Below are positions 33,849 to 45,769 of a stretch of DNA of 64,000 nucleotides, one piece after another. The notes under the pieces are model-generated. The model was not told where the DNA came from, searched no databases, and worked only from the letters and a program-made list of their open reading frames with translations. This DNA is from Platycnemis pennipes (taxonomy: Eukaryota > Arthropoda > Insecta > Odonata > Platycnemididae). Location: positions 127,290,849-127,354,848 of the forward strand of contig OW121849.1 in assembly GCA_933228895.1 (NCBI GenBank), given 5' to 3'. The position numbers were made by a program, and so were the translations under genes. Within the stretch, counting starts at the first letter, position 1, and each line of letters starts with the position of its first letter.

Positions 33849-33890
33849 TCTCCAATTCCAGTGACCTTTAAGGGTCACTGGAATTGGAGA
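33849..33890. repeat. 18-bp perfect inverted repeat
   Basis: TCTCCAATTCCAGTGACC at 33849-33866 and its exact complement at 33873-33890 are separated by TTTAAG. It would form a stable hairpin or small cruciform. It follows the first of the diverged tandem units. Confidence 0.88.
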
Positions 33891-33920
33891 ATTTTGGTCT
33901 TGATTTTAATCTTGCACTTA

Positions 33921-33964
33921 ATTTTTATCTTGCATGTATGAATTCATACATGCAAGATAAAAAT
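33921..33964. repeat. 44-bp perfect palindrome, no spacer
   Basis: Each 22-base half (left: ATTTTTATCTTGCATGTATG then AA) is the exact complement of the other and they meet at GAATTC. A palindrome without any loop is unusual, since such sequences are normally unstable. It lies only 30 bp from the hairpin at 33849-33890. Confidence 0.9.
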
Positions 33965-34270
33965 AAAAGTAGGGGATAGTAAATTGAATAGAATAAAAAG
34001 GAAAACTAAATAGCTAAGTAAATAAAATAAAATTTATAATAACTTTCAAGCACTCATTCACATGGGTTTGCATATGATACACAGTCACCCTCGTGATTCT
34101 CATTCACACATACACATACATGCGGGGTTAAGGGACTTGTTCCACAATCACGCACTTGGGTTTGTACATTTACAGAGTACAGTCACCCTCATGAATCACA
34201 TTCACACACACAATCAGGGTTTATGAGGAAACTCCTTTGCCAGTGACCCGTCACACACACAGGGAAAGGA

Positions 34271-35230
34271 GTAAGGATGGGGAAAGGATGCCCAATGTCA
34301 AAAACCCCCACTCTTATCCCCTGCTATGCTGGGCCACCACATCTTCAGTGGAAGTATAACAAGAACACTCAGAAGCTGAGGCAAATCACTGGATATTGCA
34401 GAAAGTTAAATTAATTTTGATTTTTTCAAATATGCTTTCAGAGTAAAAAAATCCCTTTTATGTAACACATACATAATGCTGGATAATCATTATTGTGTTT
34501 GCTATTAATATATCATATACCCTATAATGAGTATTAACATTTCCAATGCCGAAGCGAAAGTCTGAATTTTCACCAGTGACAGAAATTTTTTCATCAAAAT
34601 AGATTTGTTTTATGATAAAAATTATAAAATGAACATTGGAAGTGAGATAAAATATTTTTGTTGACAAATTTGTATTTTTGTTTGATAATGGTTGCCATCC
34701 AAAGACTCACTGTACTGCTTACCCTCTTGTGTGTGGTTAGCTGACCTCTGAAAATTGGCTGCTTGACTGACCAACTTTAATTTTATTTTGAAAAGCAGAT
34801 TCAGCCTTAGAAAAGTGACATTTGTGCAAATATTTTATTAAAAATTTCACTATTCCAATTTTATATTTCCTTCTAAATGGAAATGCATTATTCGTTAAGT
34901 CATCGTTAGAAGTGACAATTGAGGTCAAGTTTTTCAATACTACTTTGGCATGTAAAATATATTGATAATGTATGCCTAAAGGTGATTTGAACACTTGCAT
35001 ACATCACAGATTTTATAAAGACTTAAATGTCATGTACTTTGGGGGACTCATATCAATATAGAAATCTAATCTTAATGATTATCAGTGTAATGTGAAGTTG
35101 TGTGAGGCTTTATTTTTTGGACATGCATACAACCAATAATGATTTCATTTATTCTAATTTTAAAAACAAATATGGATGACAAGATGCCAAATAATGTTAT
35201 GGTATACTTATGTGATCTAAAATAATTTAA
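34271..35230. other. intergenic DNA, nothing recognised
   Basis: AT-rich between the two convergent host genes. Frames up to 87 codons (34737-35000) show no family resemblance. Confidence 0.5.
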
Positions 35231-35283
35231 TAATAATAATGGGTAATATGCTTGAACAGAATAGGCTGAGGACAGTTTTCAAG

Positions 35284-35411
35284 ATCCAGCAGTCACTTTC
35301 GGGATCTGCTGCATTCCCTGATCGTTTCCCTGATGATGTGCCCTGCAATGGTCATGAAAGCTTGGATGACAATGCTATCTACGCTGCAGATCCCGAAAGT
35401 GACAACTGGAT
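35284..35411 (+). ncRNA. fold-back element with hammerhead-ribozyme-like core (candidate)
   Basis: A long outer stem pairs ATCCAG (35284-35289) with CTGGAT (35406-35411) and the 18-mer GTCACTTTCGGGATCTGC (35292-35309) with 35386-35403. Inside lie the hammerhead core residues in order: CTGATGA at 35330-35336, an imperfect stem II (TGTGCC / GGTCA), and GAAA at 35356-35359. Then comes a short stem III in which A35359-U35376, G35360-C35375 and C35361-G35374 pair, leaving A35377 as the expected cleavage-site base. Against it: stem I does not pair next to the core (C35329 faces U35378) and stem II has a U-U closing mismatch. Hammerheads occur in Penelope-like retroelements and retrozymes. The 62-codon frame across it is not considered a gene. 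Confidence 0.4.
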
Positions 35412-36099
35412 AAGATCCACACTGTGAAAATCTTCGATAAACCCATTTTCAAGATACATACACTGAAATCATATGCATGTATTGGAATAATTGGATGGGT
35501 GTTTCAGTCAGAAGAAACATGTAGCTATTTACTAATATGAGGTGAAATATGATGAAATTTTCTCCCTATTGAAAATCTAATGGACAATAGATATGATACA
35601 AACTGATCATAGTGGTTGGAGCAAGTACGTAATTGACTCAGGCAAGCCTCTAAAGTTGAAGTGATTCCCCCTACTCTTTGGAGCCACGTAGTGACTATGT
35701 TACATTCAAGTATGAAATTGATAAGCACAACATCCTGATTGTCCAGACAGCTACATCAGCCTAACCTCGTGTGCACTGAAATTATGCACTACATGACCCT
35801 ATCTTAGCTTTCTTACTACAATCTCAGATGACTTTCCTCTCTGGTGAGCTATTGTGTCTACTTAAGTACAGCCTTTGCCCAAATAAACAATTGTCCAGGT
35901 CTTATCTTTTGTAATAATTATTAATGAAAAGGTTGCTATGTATCCAATATTACTTCCATCTATTACAACATAACATCATCAGTCAATGTCTTGCTTGTAT
36001 GAGAATTAGAGGACTTGTGGTAACTAGAACTAGAACTAAACAAGAAGGTGTGATAAACGTGCAAAACTTCAATCCCTTCCTCAGAATTTTATTAAAGCC

Positions 36100-36200
36100 C
36101 TACTCTAAGGTAAGACAAACACAACAAGTTTTAGGTAGAACTCAAACCAAAGACCTTTGACTTGTCAGACAGGCACATAATCAACTTTAATTCAGCAGCC
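36100..36200 (-). repeat. tRNA-derived SINE relic
   Basis: On the minus strand a box-A-like AAAGTTGATTATGTGCC is followed by CTGACAAGTCAAAGGTCTTT and a box-B-like GGTTTGAGTTCTACC. The middle block is shared with the relic at 52330-52400 (TTGACAAGCCAAAGGTCC), suggesting one SINE family. No acceptor stem, so not a functional tRNA. Confidence 0.6.
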
Positions 36201-38626
36201 AGCTTACTCTACATCTCACCCTTATAAATATGGAAAATAAGATGCCCCTTCAGAGAAACAGATAAGGTTGTACGATGCATCAATACCTTTGAGTAAGGAG
36301 ACATTTTCATTTAGAGACAAGAGACAGTCACATGTTGATGAAATTGGGTAAAAGGACAAAAAAAAAGGTCGTATGTTTTCTCGAGTGCAAACATCATTTT
36401 TAAAATTTGATCTTTTGGCCCCAGAATGAAGGTCCAAAGCAAAATCAAATTTTCCCTTGTGGGGTTAAAATGTAAAAAAAATCAAGATAGAAAGAAGTCA
36501 AATTTTTGCCTAAATTTTAATCTTTGGGCACGAAGGGCATGATGGAATCACTTTTGGTTTTTTATCTAAACATCCTGATTAATCCTGAACACAAGCCAAA
36601 GAGAAATGAAGAGGCAAAGTGGGAAAACTGGCACTTTTTATGTAACACCCAATGAAAACATATTAAAATGCACCTCAAAAATTTATATTAACCATCAAAT
36701 AGTGCAGAATTAAATAAGAAAAATAATGTTGTGATTAGTTTGTCTGTTGACCTTCCTGTTATTTTGTTATTTGTATTAAAACTTGAGTGCACATAATTTC
36801 TGACCCAACAGTAAGTAAGTAGCCGATCCACTTACCTATCTTAAAAATGGAATAAACCTCTCTAAGCTTCTCCCTCTTTTTATATCACTAACAGAAATGA
36901 TATCAGCGAAATTATCCATTGTGCCTCTGTGATAAAGAAATTTAAAAAACTGTATCAGGTTGCATATTCAAGCTTTGAAAAGTTGATTAAGGTAAGATGG
37001 CGGTGCTGTGTGTCACATGGCTTCAAAATTCTAGGGGAATCACTGGGCCTTGGGTCAATCAAATGGCTATGAAATGGGTTTGAAAGAAGTGTTAAGAGAT
37101 ATGGTTACTCAGAAATTATCTCGAAAAGGAATCAAAGCTGGGATGACAATTGTCACCAGTCAACATTGAGAGCATTAAATATAGTAGATAAATATTTACC
37201 TAGGCCTGATTTTGAATAGCCAGACAATGGATGAAAATTGCATATTGGTACCGTGGTTGCATTAGTGATATATTTGATCATATTTATAAATGTTTTATAC
37301 AAAGCATTCAGACTTGCCACCTAGAATCCAAAATTACTATCTGGAAAATACCTTCAATCTTCAAATTTACAGCATGGAAATAATGTTCACAGATGAACAT
37401 AGTCTGCCGAAGTCAGCGCAACTCTCTCGGCACAGCAACTTTCCCACTTTCATGGAAAGCAGTTGTAAACGGTATATTTTGCTGCACCTACTCTCTCAAC
37501 TTCTTAAGAAGCTAGATGTGGTGCTACACACTCCATAAACCTTTGTCTCTTGATTTCAAGCAGCAGCCGGATGCAACAGGAAATTCAATGCCTTGTTCCC
37601 AAGGTTACTCTCAACAAATAGACACTTCCCACTTTCTCATGATATAGGCTAATCTTCAATACAAGTGAATAGCAGTAACATTAAGGTAGTAAAAATTATT
37701 TACTAAAAGTCAAGGCAAAATAAATAACAAAAATAGTTTCATGTCAATCATAGTAATTTTAATTCTGGAGATAGCACTTTCGTGCATCTGTATGCAGTTT
37801 TAAAAACTAATACACATAAGAAGCTAAAACAATTCCATACCATGATATGTATAATATGTATTAAATTACTGATTTTTTCTTCATGTGACTCACTCTCGAA
37901 AATTAATTGGTTTTACTCTGTGGTTCAGCAAATAACAACAAATTTATTAATGAATCATGGCTATAGACTAAGAGGAACACATCATTAACTTTAAATAATT
38001 TATTTTTCTCATTTCAATAATGCTCTCATTAGCATTCACTCATACAATTAATGCTCTTTTACCTTAACTAATGCCATTCATATAAAATCAGTCATTTAGG
38101 ATGTACATCCATGAAGAGTGTCTTAACAAAGTGTCATGTCATATGTGAACTTGAAACTCAAGTAGGAACAATTTTCAAGACACTTTATGAAAAAGTATGC
38201 AATAGCAATCCAGCACAAAAAGTGCTATATAAAATTCTTATTTACAATCATAAATGAATGCACAAATATTACTTGCATTTGCTCTCCTGAAATCCAGCTC
38301 TGAGGACAACAAATAAAATATAAATGCACTACAATATGGCACGATAACCTGTTCTTTTTATGTGAACATAACATCTGCTTTGTCATAATGATATAAGAAG
38401 GCACTTGATGTATGTTTTAGCATACAATAGTGATTACATTTTCACTGATCATATACTTTGCTCCCATAAAAAAATCATAAAAAATTGAACTATCTGACAT
38501 ACTTTCATGACAGGACAAGAAACTGTCAGATCATTTACTCATAAGAAGAGATCTACTTTGTATTTTTATACTCATGCAACAAATTAAATAAATGATGCAT
38601 GGGTGAACTTGTAGATAGTGACAGAC
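36201..38626. other. intergenic DNA and PISD 3' flank
   Basis: No exon, terminal repeat or RNA gene was recognised. The PISD 3' UTR should extend leftward from 38627. On the minus strand an AATAAA-type signal was not assigned with confidence. Confidence 0.45.
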
Positions 38627-38869
38627 CTATATACTCTTTTCAGAAGACTTGCATTCACAATGCAGAGGCTGACCAACCTTTACTACCTGCCCAACACTTA
38701 AATTAAATGTGAAATCCTTGGGTGCTTCAAAAAGGAGCACAATCGTTGAGCCAAGGTTGAACTCTCCAAATGGATCACCTTTCTTCAAAGATACAACCCC
38801 TCCAGAAGTTGGGAAGAATTTGTCTTCACACCTATTCAGCTTCCATTTTCGCTCATTTGTGTGAAGTCC
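38627..38869 (-). CDS. Pisd: PISD exon 6: LGST self-cleavage motif and C-terminus
   Basis: It starts after TTTTTAG| in phase 0 and ends at TAG 38629-38627. It encodes GLHTNERKWKLNRCEDK, then KKGDPFGEFNLGSTIVLLF and EAPKDFTFNLSVGQVVKVGQ. In phosphatidylserine decarboxylases the proenzyme cuts itself between Gly and Ser of LGST; that Ser (codon 38749-38747) becomes the pyruvoyl prosthetic group of the small alpha subunit, and the rest is the beta subunit. FGEFNLGSTIVLxFEAPKDFxF is nearly invariant in animals. The enzyme turns phosphatidylserine into phosphatidylethanolamine at the mitochondrial inner membrane. Confidence 0.97.
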   Translation of the reverse strand, partial: GLHTNERKWKLNRCEDKFFPTSGGVVSLKKGDPFGEFNLGSTIVLLFEAPKDFTFNLSVGQVVKVGQPLHCECKSSEKSI

Positions 38870-38939
38870 CTAAAAATTAGGCAAACAGATTTGAATGACT
38901 TTCGAAAGTACATAGTCCCAAATGACACCAATTAGAAAA

Positions 38940-40679
38940 CAGTAGAGCGCCAATTATCCATTGTTCGATAAACCAACCATCAGATTATCAGTCTATCGAT
39001 CCCTCAGCAAGTCCCTCCCCCTCCCGCCCTAACTCTCCCTTTCCTACCCTCCCCTCCCACTTCTATTTGCTCTTGCAGACAGCGGCCAGCCATTTAAGTC
39101 TATCAAATTGCTAACTTTTGCCCCCACAAAAGGTTTTCCTGCAGCAGGGAATCCAATTACGCATATGACAATGTTGTATTATGGTGAGTTTCCTGAATCA
39201 CTGCTCACAATTCGTGCACCCCAGGCGGGTGAGTTTATATTACTTCTGTGGCCATTTTATGTTTGATAGGTTTCAGTCGGAAATGTAATTGATTCAAAAT
39301 ATCTAGTTTTTTGCTAAATAGCAGGGCTTGCAATGAAAGTGAACAAACCTTCATCCCCAAATTTTTGTCTCGCCTCATCCCAAAATTTTTTCATCTCGCT
39401 TCGTCCTGAAAATTTTTTCATCTCATCCTGTGCCCGAAAAATTTGTGGCCTCCAGTTTTACTTGTTCGTTTACTTCAAGCATAATTTTTTTCATTTTGGA
39501 ATTATTGTCTTGATTTTGGTTTTTATCAAGTTTTTCTTACCCAGATTTTTTAAAATTTTACAATAAAAACACTAATAAATTCATCTTTACTTCAGATGTC
39601 ATTGATGTTTCCTCTATTTATCAGAAGCTGGCCCAATGGATTATTCTCCTTTTCTTTTTCTCAGCATTGACGAGAAAATTTAAAAGAACCCTGTACTGTA
39701 CTTTTTCTTGTTATATGCTTATATTCTTCCTCCTGAAATTTTGTTTTCTCTCGTCCCACAACATATTTCATGCCATTATTGTCATCTCCTATCATCCTGC
39801 ACATTTACTTCGTTCCAGGATTTTCATCCAGTCTCATCCCAACATTTACCTCCATCCTGTTCGGTCCTTGGGATGATTTTTTTGTTCCTTCCCAAATCGT
39901 TCCAAGCCCCACTAAATAGGAAGTATATCGTATTGAATTTAATTTGTCATGCCACACATGCTGCCATGCTTAAACACATGATGCGCACACGCTCTAGCGT
40001 CTGTGGCATCATGGTGTGGGAATTGGGCTGGTCTGCTACCTTGAGTTGTTTACTTTGAGAGTAGGCTGAGTAAGCACTAAGGGTTAGGGAACTCCGAATT
40101 CCCAAGAAGGAACCTCTTATCGCTGCCGAAGAGACATATGCTTATGTCAGCTATAGCTTGGGGTGGAGGCATAGGACTCAAACCACTCACACGAACAGTA
40201 GTCGTGTGCCAGCTACCTTGATATGAGACACGGAAGTAAAAAAAATTTCAGATTGGCATAGCCTCAGATTACTCGCGACAAGCATAATACATTGCGATCT
40301 TGATGATCAAACTTACTGCTAGATAAATATCATAAAGTAAGAGTACAAAAGAGGGACTAATTGCATGTTTGAGATTAAGATTCACCACTAAATGTTCTGC
40401 ACATTGATGGAGCACATTCAATGTATGTAATCATCAGACATTATTTTATAAATAGTTGTTGAAATGCTTTGGAGTAATACATTTAATGAACCATTGACCG
40501 TTAAACGGAATTGTGCAAAAACAATGAGTACTTCAATGGAGTAAAAGATTAGGAGAAAGCATGGCACTGAAACCAAGGTCAAAACTATTTTAGAAATGAT
40601 CATGAATGGATTATCTGTCACTTTCAAAAATCTGATTGGGCTTTCCCCTCCATTACCATGGATTATTGGCGCTCAACTA
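38940..40679. mobile_element. pogo-like element in PISD intron 5 (copy A)
   Basis: The left end is CAGTAGAGCGCCAATTATCC and the right end ATTATTGGCGCTCAACTA, with TA following at 40680-40681. It is an inverted relative of the element at 47821-49145: both share the end sequence, a block ATTACCATGGA near one terminus, a CACCCC/TTCCTGAATCAC block and an internal tRNA-like module (here about 40090-40245, minus). A hAT-like MITE has inserted into it. No transposase. Confidence 0.72.
39322..39911. mobile_element. hAT-like MITE (590 bp) nested in copy A
   Basis: An exact 8-bp target duplication CTAAATAG lies at 39314-39321 and 39912-39919. Ends: CAGGGCTTGCAATG at the left and CGTTCCAAGCCCCA at the right, imperfect inverted repeats around CAGGGGCTTG. 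The interior holds repeated TTCATCTCGCTTCGTCC/CTCATCC motifs. Chance frames (77 and 116 codons) follow these repeats and are not genes. Confidence 0.85.
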
Positions 40680-41126
40680 TAAGAAGTCAACTAAAAATAT
40701 ACATTTTGACCCATTAATATCAGAAAAAAGAGTACCCTTTTATGTTTACTACTTTGTGCAGTTAGATGTGTCCTATGGTTTAATCTTTACAATTCCCAGC
40801 TATCTCATGACAATGCAAAATAGTTTTGGCATTGTGAGAGAAGGTGTTAGGCATCATAGCCTGAAAAGTAACAATTTCAAGATTGCCATACTGAAACTGC
40901 ATTTTAGCCCCTTAAAGGCTGCTAATTTTAATACCAACCAAAATTTTATATTTACAAACAAACAGGAACACCACAAAATAAATCACTACTGTTGTAATAG
41001 TAGTATTTTTAGAAGTAATTATTTAACCACAAAATTTATTACTAATGTTCCTAATGATAAATATCTGTTAATGAAGTGAAATCATTTAAAATTACAAATA
41101 AACAGCATCTACCACTCAAAACTTAC

Positions 41127-41287
41127 TTTATCACAATAAATCTTTATGGACCCAACATTGGTCGCTCCCACAGCAGTGGCGGAAAAGAATCCATACTTCC
41201 AGCAGCCCAAATACACAGCACGTTCATTGAGACTAAAGAGGTCAGGAATCCATCTGGCAACTCGAGGGTTGACACTAAGAAGCTCGC
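41127..41287 (-). CDS. Pisd: PISD exon 5
   Basis: Bounded by GTTTTAG| and |GTAAGT. It enters in phase 1 (the split codon gives Gly) and leaves in phase 0. The peptide is [20 protein letters not shown], then [20 protein letters not shown] and [13 protein letters not shown]. This matches the [44 protein letters not shown] block of animal PISD, part of the beta subunit fold next to the active site. Confidence 0.97.
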
Positions 41288-41746
41288 CTAAAACATTTGA
41301 ACAGGGACTATATACCTTAAAGTATCATATACATGGTTATATTTTATCTGGGAACTTGGACTACACTTTTATCAATGGAGACAGACGTGATATTCATAAC
41401 AATTAAGAAAATATTGATAATTTCTTAATTCAGCTCAACAACTACAAAAATCAGCTACATGATATCTACACATTAAGTCTAGGCAGTAATCTAGTAGGCA
41501 ATGCTGGTGGGTAAGCAAGAATAATGCAGTTCCTGGGAATAACACAGAAAGAAATATCTACCCTCATGACAGTTTTCAAATAAAATATGAATTACATGAA
41601 AATTACTTAATTAAATTAATTCATTTACAGCATAAAATTATTTTCTTGATTACTAAAAGTTCTAAATAGACGTGGAGTCACAGATAATGTTTAAATGTAC
41701 ACATGAAAAAAAATCCTGAAGATTCATGTTAATTATTACATGTATA

Positions 41747-44009
41747 CAGTAAACTCTCGATAATACGAAGGACGATAATACAAAGATTTGATTATACGAA
41801 GCAAAACGGCCTGTCCCAAGGAAAATCATAGTTATAAAATGGCAATATTCGAAAATACGAAGTTTTGAAAATACGGATTTTTTGAAATTACGAACTTCGG
41901 GCCCGGTCCCCAGGAAAAAATGGAATTTGTTTTTATGAGCCTCGGCGAAAAACTGCTTCAGAAAAACTATTTTTGACTGCGTAGACATCTTACAAATCAG
42001 TGCTGCCGATTGTGGTGCATCAAAAATGAAATGCATGAATAGTAGTGGATTCACCTCCCATTTATGCCAGTTATCTCCCCATTATTTTCCGCATGCAAGT
42101 CCGCTTAACATTTAGACCTTCAGTAATGTGGAAATCGTAGTTAATGCCATTATTTACCCAGGATATTATATGTTTTACATGTTACCAGCATTTTCATAAT
42201 GACCACGGTTCTCTTTTAATTTAAGTTTATGTGTGATGGCACATACCATGCTCACTATCGTGCACCTGGAATTATGGCTGTTCAAATTCTCCATGAGCCC
42301 TACCTTGTATTTAGGGCAAACAATCCTAGCTCAGCTCTCCGTGAAGGGGCTGTCCGCACCAAAACCTTGTAGCATGGATGGGTTGAGTGAGAGTGGGTGA
42401 AGCCATTAGGAAATTTGGGTGGGTTGTGTTGGTGGGGGTAAGGATTATGACGACCAGGGAGTTTGGGTTTATGGTGCGTGGTGGGAAAAGGGTCCGGTTG
42501 TGGAGAGAGAAGGTCCTAAGTTGTAAGTGTATCTTTTAAGAGGCCTGCAAATGGGTGCCCAATCCGTGAGACCCTCGCCTGCCCGTGCAGGATGCTCTCA
42601 CCTCTGTTTTCCTCCGCCTGTGTGATGTAGATGCTTGACCAAGCCCGTTCACCCCAGGTGCCCGCATCCTAGGTGGGTGCCTGGGTCCTAGACAGGTGCC
42701 CAGGTTGCTCACCCAAACTGAGGGGAAGGGTGGTAAAAGAGTGAGCGAAAAATATTGCAAATGGCAAAGACCCTTGAGAAAGATACGCGGCGGTGACAAT
42801 CTTAGGGCGGTCACCCGGCCTAGAGGTGGTCGCCTGTCCAGCCGACGGGTGACCGCCTATACTTGGCAAGTTCTCCATTAGGTCACATTCATGATACATT
42901 GGAAAATCCATCAAATGTCTCGGGGTTGAGTCTCTCCCTTTATCTCTAACACACAGACAAGCGATCCTTGCCCTTATTTTGCGCCCGTGTGCAGGCCTCT
43001 AGTATCTTTATCTCTCTTGCCAAGCTTGAAGGAGGGAAGGGGGAATTGGAACCGCTCTGGGTGTTGAGTGGAATGGGGAGGGTCAGGGATGCGGCGTCCT
43101 TTGTAATCAGGAGGGTCTTTGACCCCTCCTCTCACACCCTGACACCTCTAGACCATCCTCTTCGCTTCTCTCCCGATATCCCGTGAAGATCCACCCATAA
43201 TCACCTGCACGCACCCCCCAGGGTTGCCCAGAAGAAGAGGAAGGCACGTCACAGATGTTCTGTGATGCTACTCCCCCACCCCCTTCAAGCTCAGCAAGAC
43301 AGATAATGATACACCCGAAACTGGGATCTTACCTCTTCATAACCTCACATGCACCATAAACCCTAACTCCCCGGCCGTCATATAATCCTTGAGGAGACGA
43401 TGCGGAAAATATGCCGATTCACTCCCCATTTGTCATCAAGGTCTTGGTAGTAGAAAAGAAACAATATAACCTCCCAAGATCACTTATTCTGCTGAAGATA
43501 GATGGAAGACGCTACAAGTAATAACTCGTGAAGGTTTTTTTTGCTGGAAACGTGCTTAGTTCTGTGATTTTTTATAGCTATGACTGGACGATAGAAGACA
43601 ACTAAAGCACAGTTGGGCCAGCTGCCATCATAACAGCACAGACGTTTGAAGCAAATGTCTATTTTTAGGGTCCATACTACATTCCCATCTCTACTGACTA
43701 TTCCTAAAATAAAATTCTTATTACAAAACATTCAATTTTTGTTTTTATAAGTTTTTGGTACTGGGACGAAATTTTGCCAACACTATAATCGCTGACTTAA
43801 AAGCACTGACATAGTAGGTACTTATTTTACGATCTTTTAAGGCATGCATCTTTTAAGAATGCTTTCACAAGTGACTACAACATATATACAATGTTGCCAA
43901 AGAGAACAGAGGTTAGAGAAAACAAAGATGAAATCGAAAATATGAAATTTGAAATTACAAAGTGCTTATTTTTCGGTCCCTCTGGCCTGATATTATCGAG
44001 AGTTGAACG
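41747..44009. mobile_element. pogo-like element in PISD intron 4
   Basis: TA flanks both ends (41745-41746, 44010-44011). The left end CAGTAAACTCTCGATAATAC and right end (reverse complement CGTTCAACTCTCGATAATAT) share AACTCTCGATAATA. The outer few hundred bases are AT-rich with CGAA/TACGAAG-type subterminal motifs. The centre, about 42300-43470, is much richer in G and C. No transposase was recognised. Confidence 0.7.
42300..43470. other. GC-rich block inside the pogo-like element
   Basis: This block stands out from its AT-rich surroundings. It contains short internal repeats (CAGGTGCCCGC, TAGGTGGGTGCC, ACAGGTGCCCAGG). Overlapping frames of 60-92 codons on both strands change phase often and show no family signature, so no gene is called. 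It may be captured host DNA carried by the transposon. Confidence 0.45.
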
Positions 44010-44199
44010 TAATTCCTTCGGAAAAAAAGTAAGGGACATATCAGGGATACTCCACATATCACAGGTAATCACTCGGTTTTCATTCATAAATTTGTAGGGA
44101 TTCTGTGTGAATTTGAAACAGTTACATGTAACTAAATACTCAATGAAATGCATATAATGGATACAGACAACATTACTGTAGGAAAATGCGTATTTTTAC

Positions 44200-44500
44200 C
44201 CTGAAAGTGACGGCGAAACTTGATATTCCAATCAACCGGGGAATGGAAGCGATGGTAATCTCCTGGAGCAAGGTATATAACACATTGGTAGAGGCAATTA
44301 TTCTTGTCATGAAGAAGACATTTTGGCATAGGATCTCTTTTCACTTTTTCAACAGGTTCTGCAGAGTCGGAATTTTCACCTTCCTCCCAAACTGGTGGTC
44401 CCAGGAAAGTCTCTAAAGAGTATGTTACACCTTTAACCTGTTCTACTCGGCATGACTGTACTGGGCCGAAATTTAGAACTCTTCCATCGGCTGGTGATAC
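44200..44500 (-). CDS. Pisd: PISD exon 4: catalytic Asp and His blocks
   Basis: It starts after ACTAG| in phase 0 and ends G|GTAAAAA in phase 1. It encodes VSPADGRVLNFGPVQSC, VEQVKGVTYSLETFLGP, an acidic variable insert (EEGENSDSAEPVEK), then CVIYLAPGDYHRFHSP and DWNIKFRRHFQ. The Asp of SPADG and a His of YHRFHSP are the residues that, with the LGST serine, drive self-cleavage and decarboxylation in this family. The insert is a normal site of length variation. Confidence 0.97.
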
Positions 44501-45414
44501 CTAGTTAGAAGGATGGAAGGTAAAAATACTAAATGCCGATAAGCAAAAATAATTACCACCAATCAGTAGCTGTCATTCAGAAATAAATACATATATTTTC
44601 TTTAGCCAACTAATATAAACATCCATATTTCATGTGCTTATATCACAATGAATTGAAAACATACGCTAAACAAAATTTCAGATATACACTGGGATATCTG
44701 CATCAATCTTTTCTACACATATTCAGGGGAAAAATCTGCCATCACTCTGTAATCATACATATATCAGTCTAAAGTAGGTACATAATTCATGATTATATAC
44801 CATTTGTTTACGTAAAACATTGCTAGCTTAAAATATGCTTTTGACCATTATTTTCCTGGTACCTTACTCACATGAATGAAGGAAAAACTATCATGATTTA
44901 CATAATAATTTTGATAATCTTTTTTAAATATAATTTATATACTTAATAATTTGTTTTTGATTCATCCAAGTATGCCATTTTTTGTACACCCTCCCTCCCT
45001 TGGTGCCTCCCATACTTAGCCTTATGACTTGCGTCAATAGACGGACTAATTATGGCAATCCACCAATTTTAAATTTTGCCTACCACCCATCAGTGCATAG
45101 TTGGTACCCTTTGTAAGCACTCTTCATCTGTGCCTATTTATACTGCTCCTTTATGTTTCTTTTCCATTACAGCGAGCGCCTTCAAGGGCAATGTGAGCAC
45201 ATGCTGCATTGATGCTGTTTTTACAAATGGCATAATTTTCACTTTTTGACAATTGGGATTAGTCTATAATTACAATAACATATACAACTGTGGCCATTTT
45301 CCATCCATTGTAACCAAAATCCTTTAATCTATATGGTCATTTTATAGGCGTCACTTAAGTTAATTCTACACATATATAGCAGCCATAAGATGAATCAAGG
45401 AAAAATATTCATAC

Positions 45415-45651
45415 CAGAGGTTGAGAAGCATCTATGGGTCGACAACCATCCTTTAAGCTCCGACAAAAGAACTCTCCTAATGAAGAATAAGATGAAAGAT
45501 CTGGGTAAGCAGCCTCTGCCAGGTTACATCCAAAAGTTGATGCATATGCCGATAAAATAGGAGAGCGTGCCCAGACTGGTAGTTGGCAACCAAGTGCCCA
45601 ACCCCATGCTCTTGACAGAGCTCTCAGAGGCATCATCCGATAGCATGTAAT
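45415..45651 (-). CDS. Pisd: PISD exon 3
   Basis: It starts after ATTCCAG| and ends CTG|GTATGA, phase 0 at both sides (79 codons). It encodes ITCYRMMPLRALSRAWGWA, PVWARSPILSAYASTFGCN and EFFCRSLKDGCRPIDASQPL. It aligns with the LYRSVPTRLLSRAWGR and FxRxLKPxARPV blocks of animal PISD. Phase 0 entry is what forces the unusual donor of exon 2. Confidence 0.96.
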
Positions 45652-45769
45652 CTGGAATGAATATATTCAATTAGATTATTAGTGCTCTGACAGGGTAAGA
45701 TTTTAAAGACCTAGTGTGACACTATAACACTTGTAATAATGTATGAGTTGCACACAGTATTAATTAGTA

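Larger units (their letters stand above)
33760..34270. repeat. three diverged tandem units
   Basis: A unit reading CACTCA..GGGTTTGTA..ACAGTCACCCTCRTGA..CATTCACACACACA..CAGGGTTTA occurs at about 33765-33845, 34055-34130 and 34145-34235. The gap between units 1 and 2 holds two palindromes listed separately. Function unknown. The region is rich in CA-type simple sequence. Confidence 0.6.

Noticed and set aside
35239..35427. A 62-codon frame (MGNMLEQNRLRTV...)
   Set aside because: It lies exactly over the fold-back stem and loop; the open frame is better explained by the inverted repeat.
42536..43186. Overlapping frames of 61-92 codons on both strands
   Set aside because: They follow high GC content, overlap each other on opposite strands and show no family motif or splice structure.
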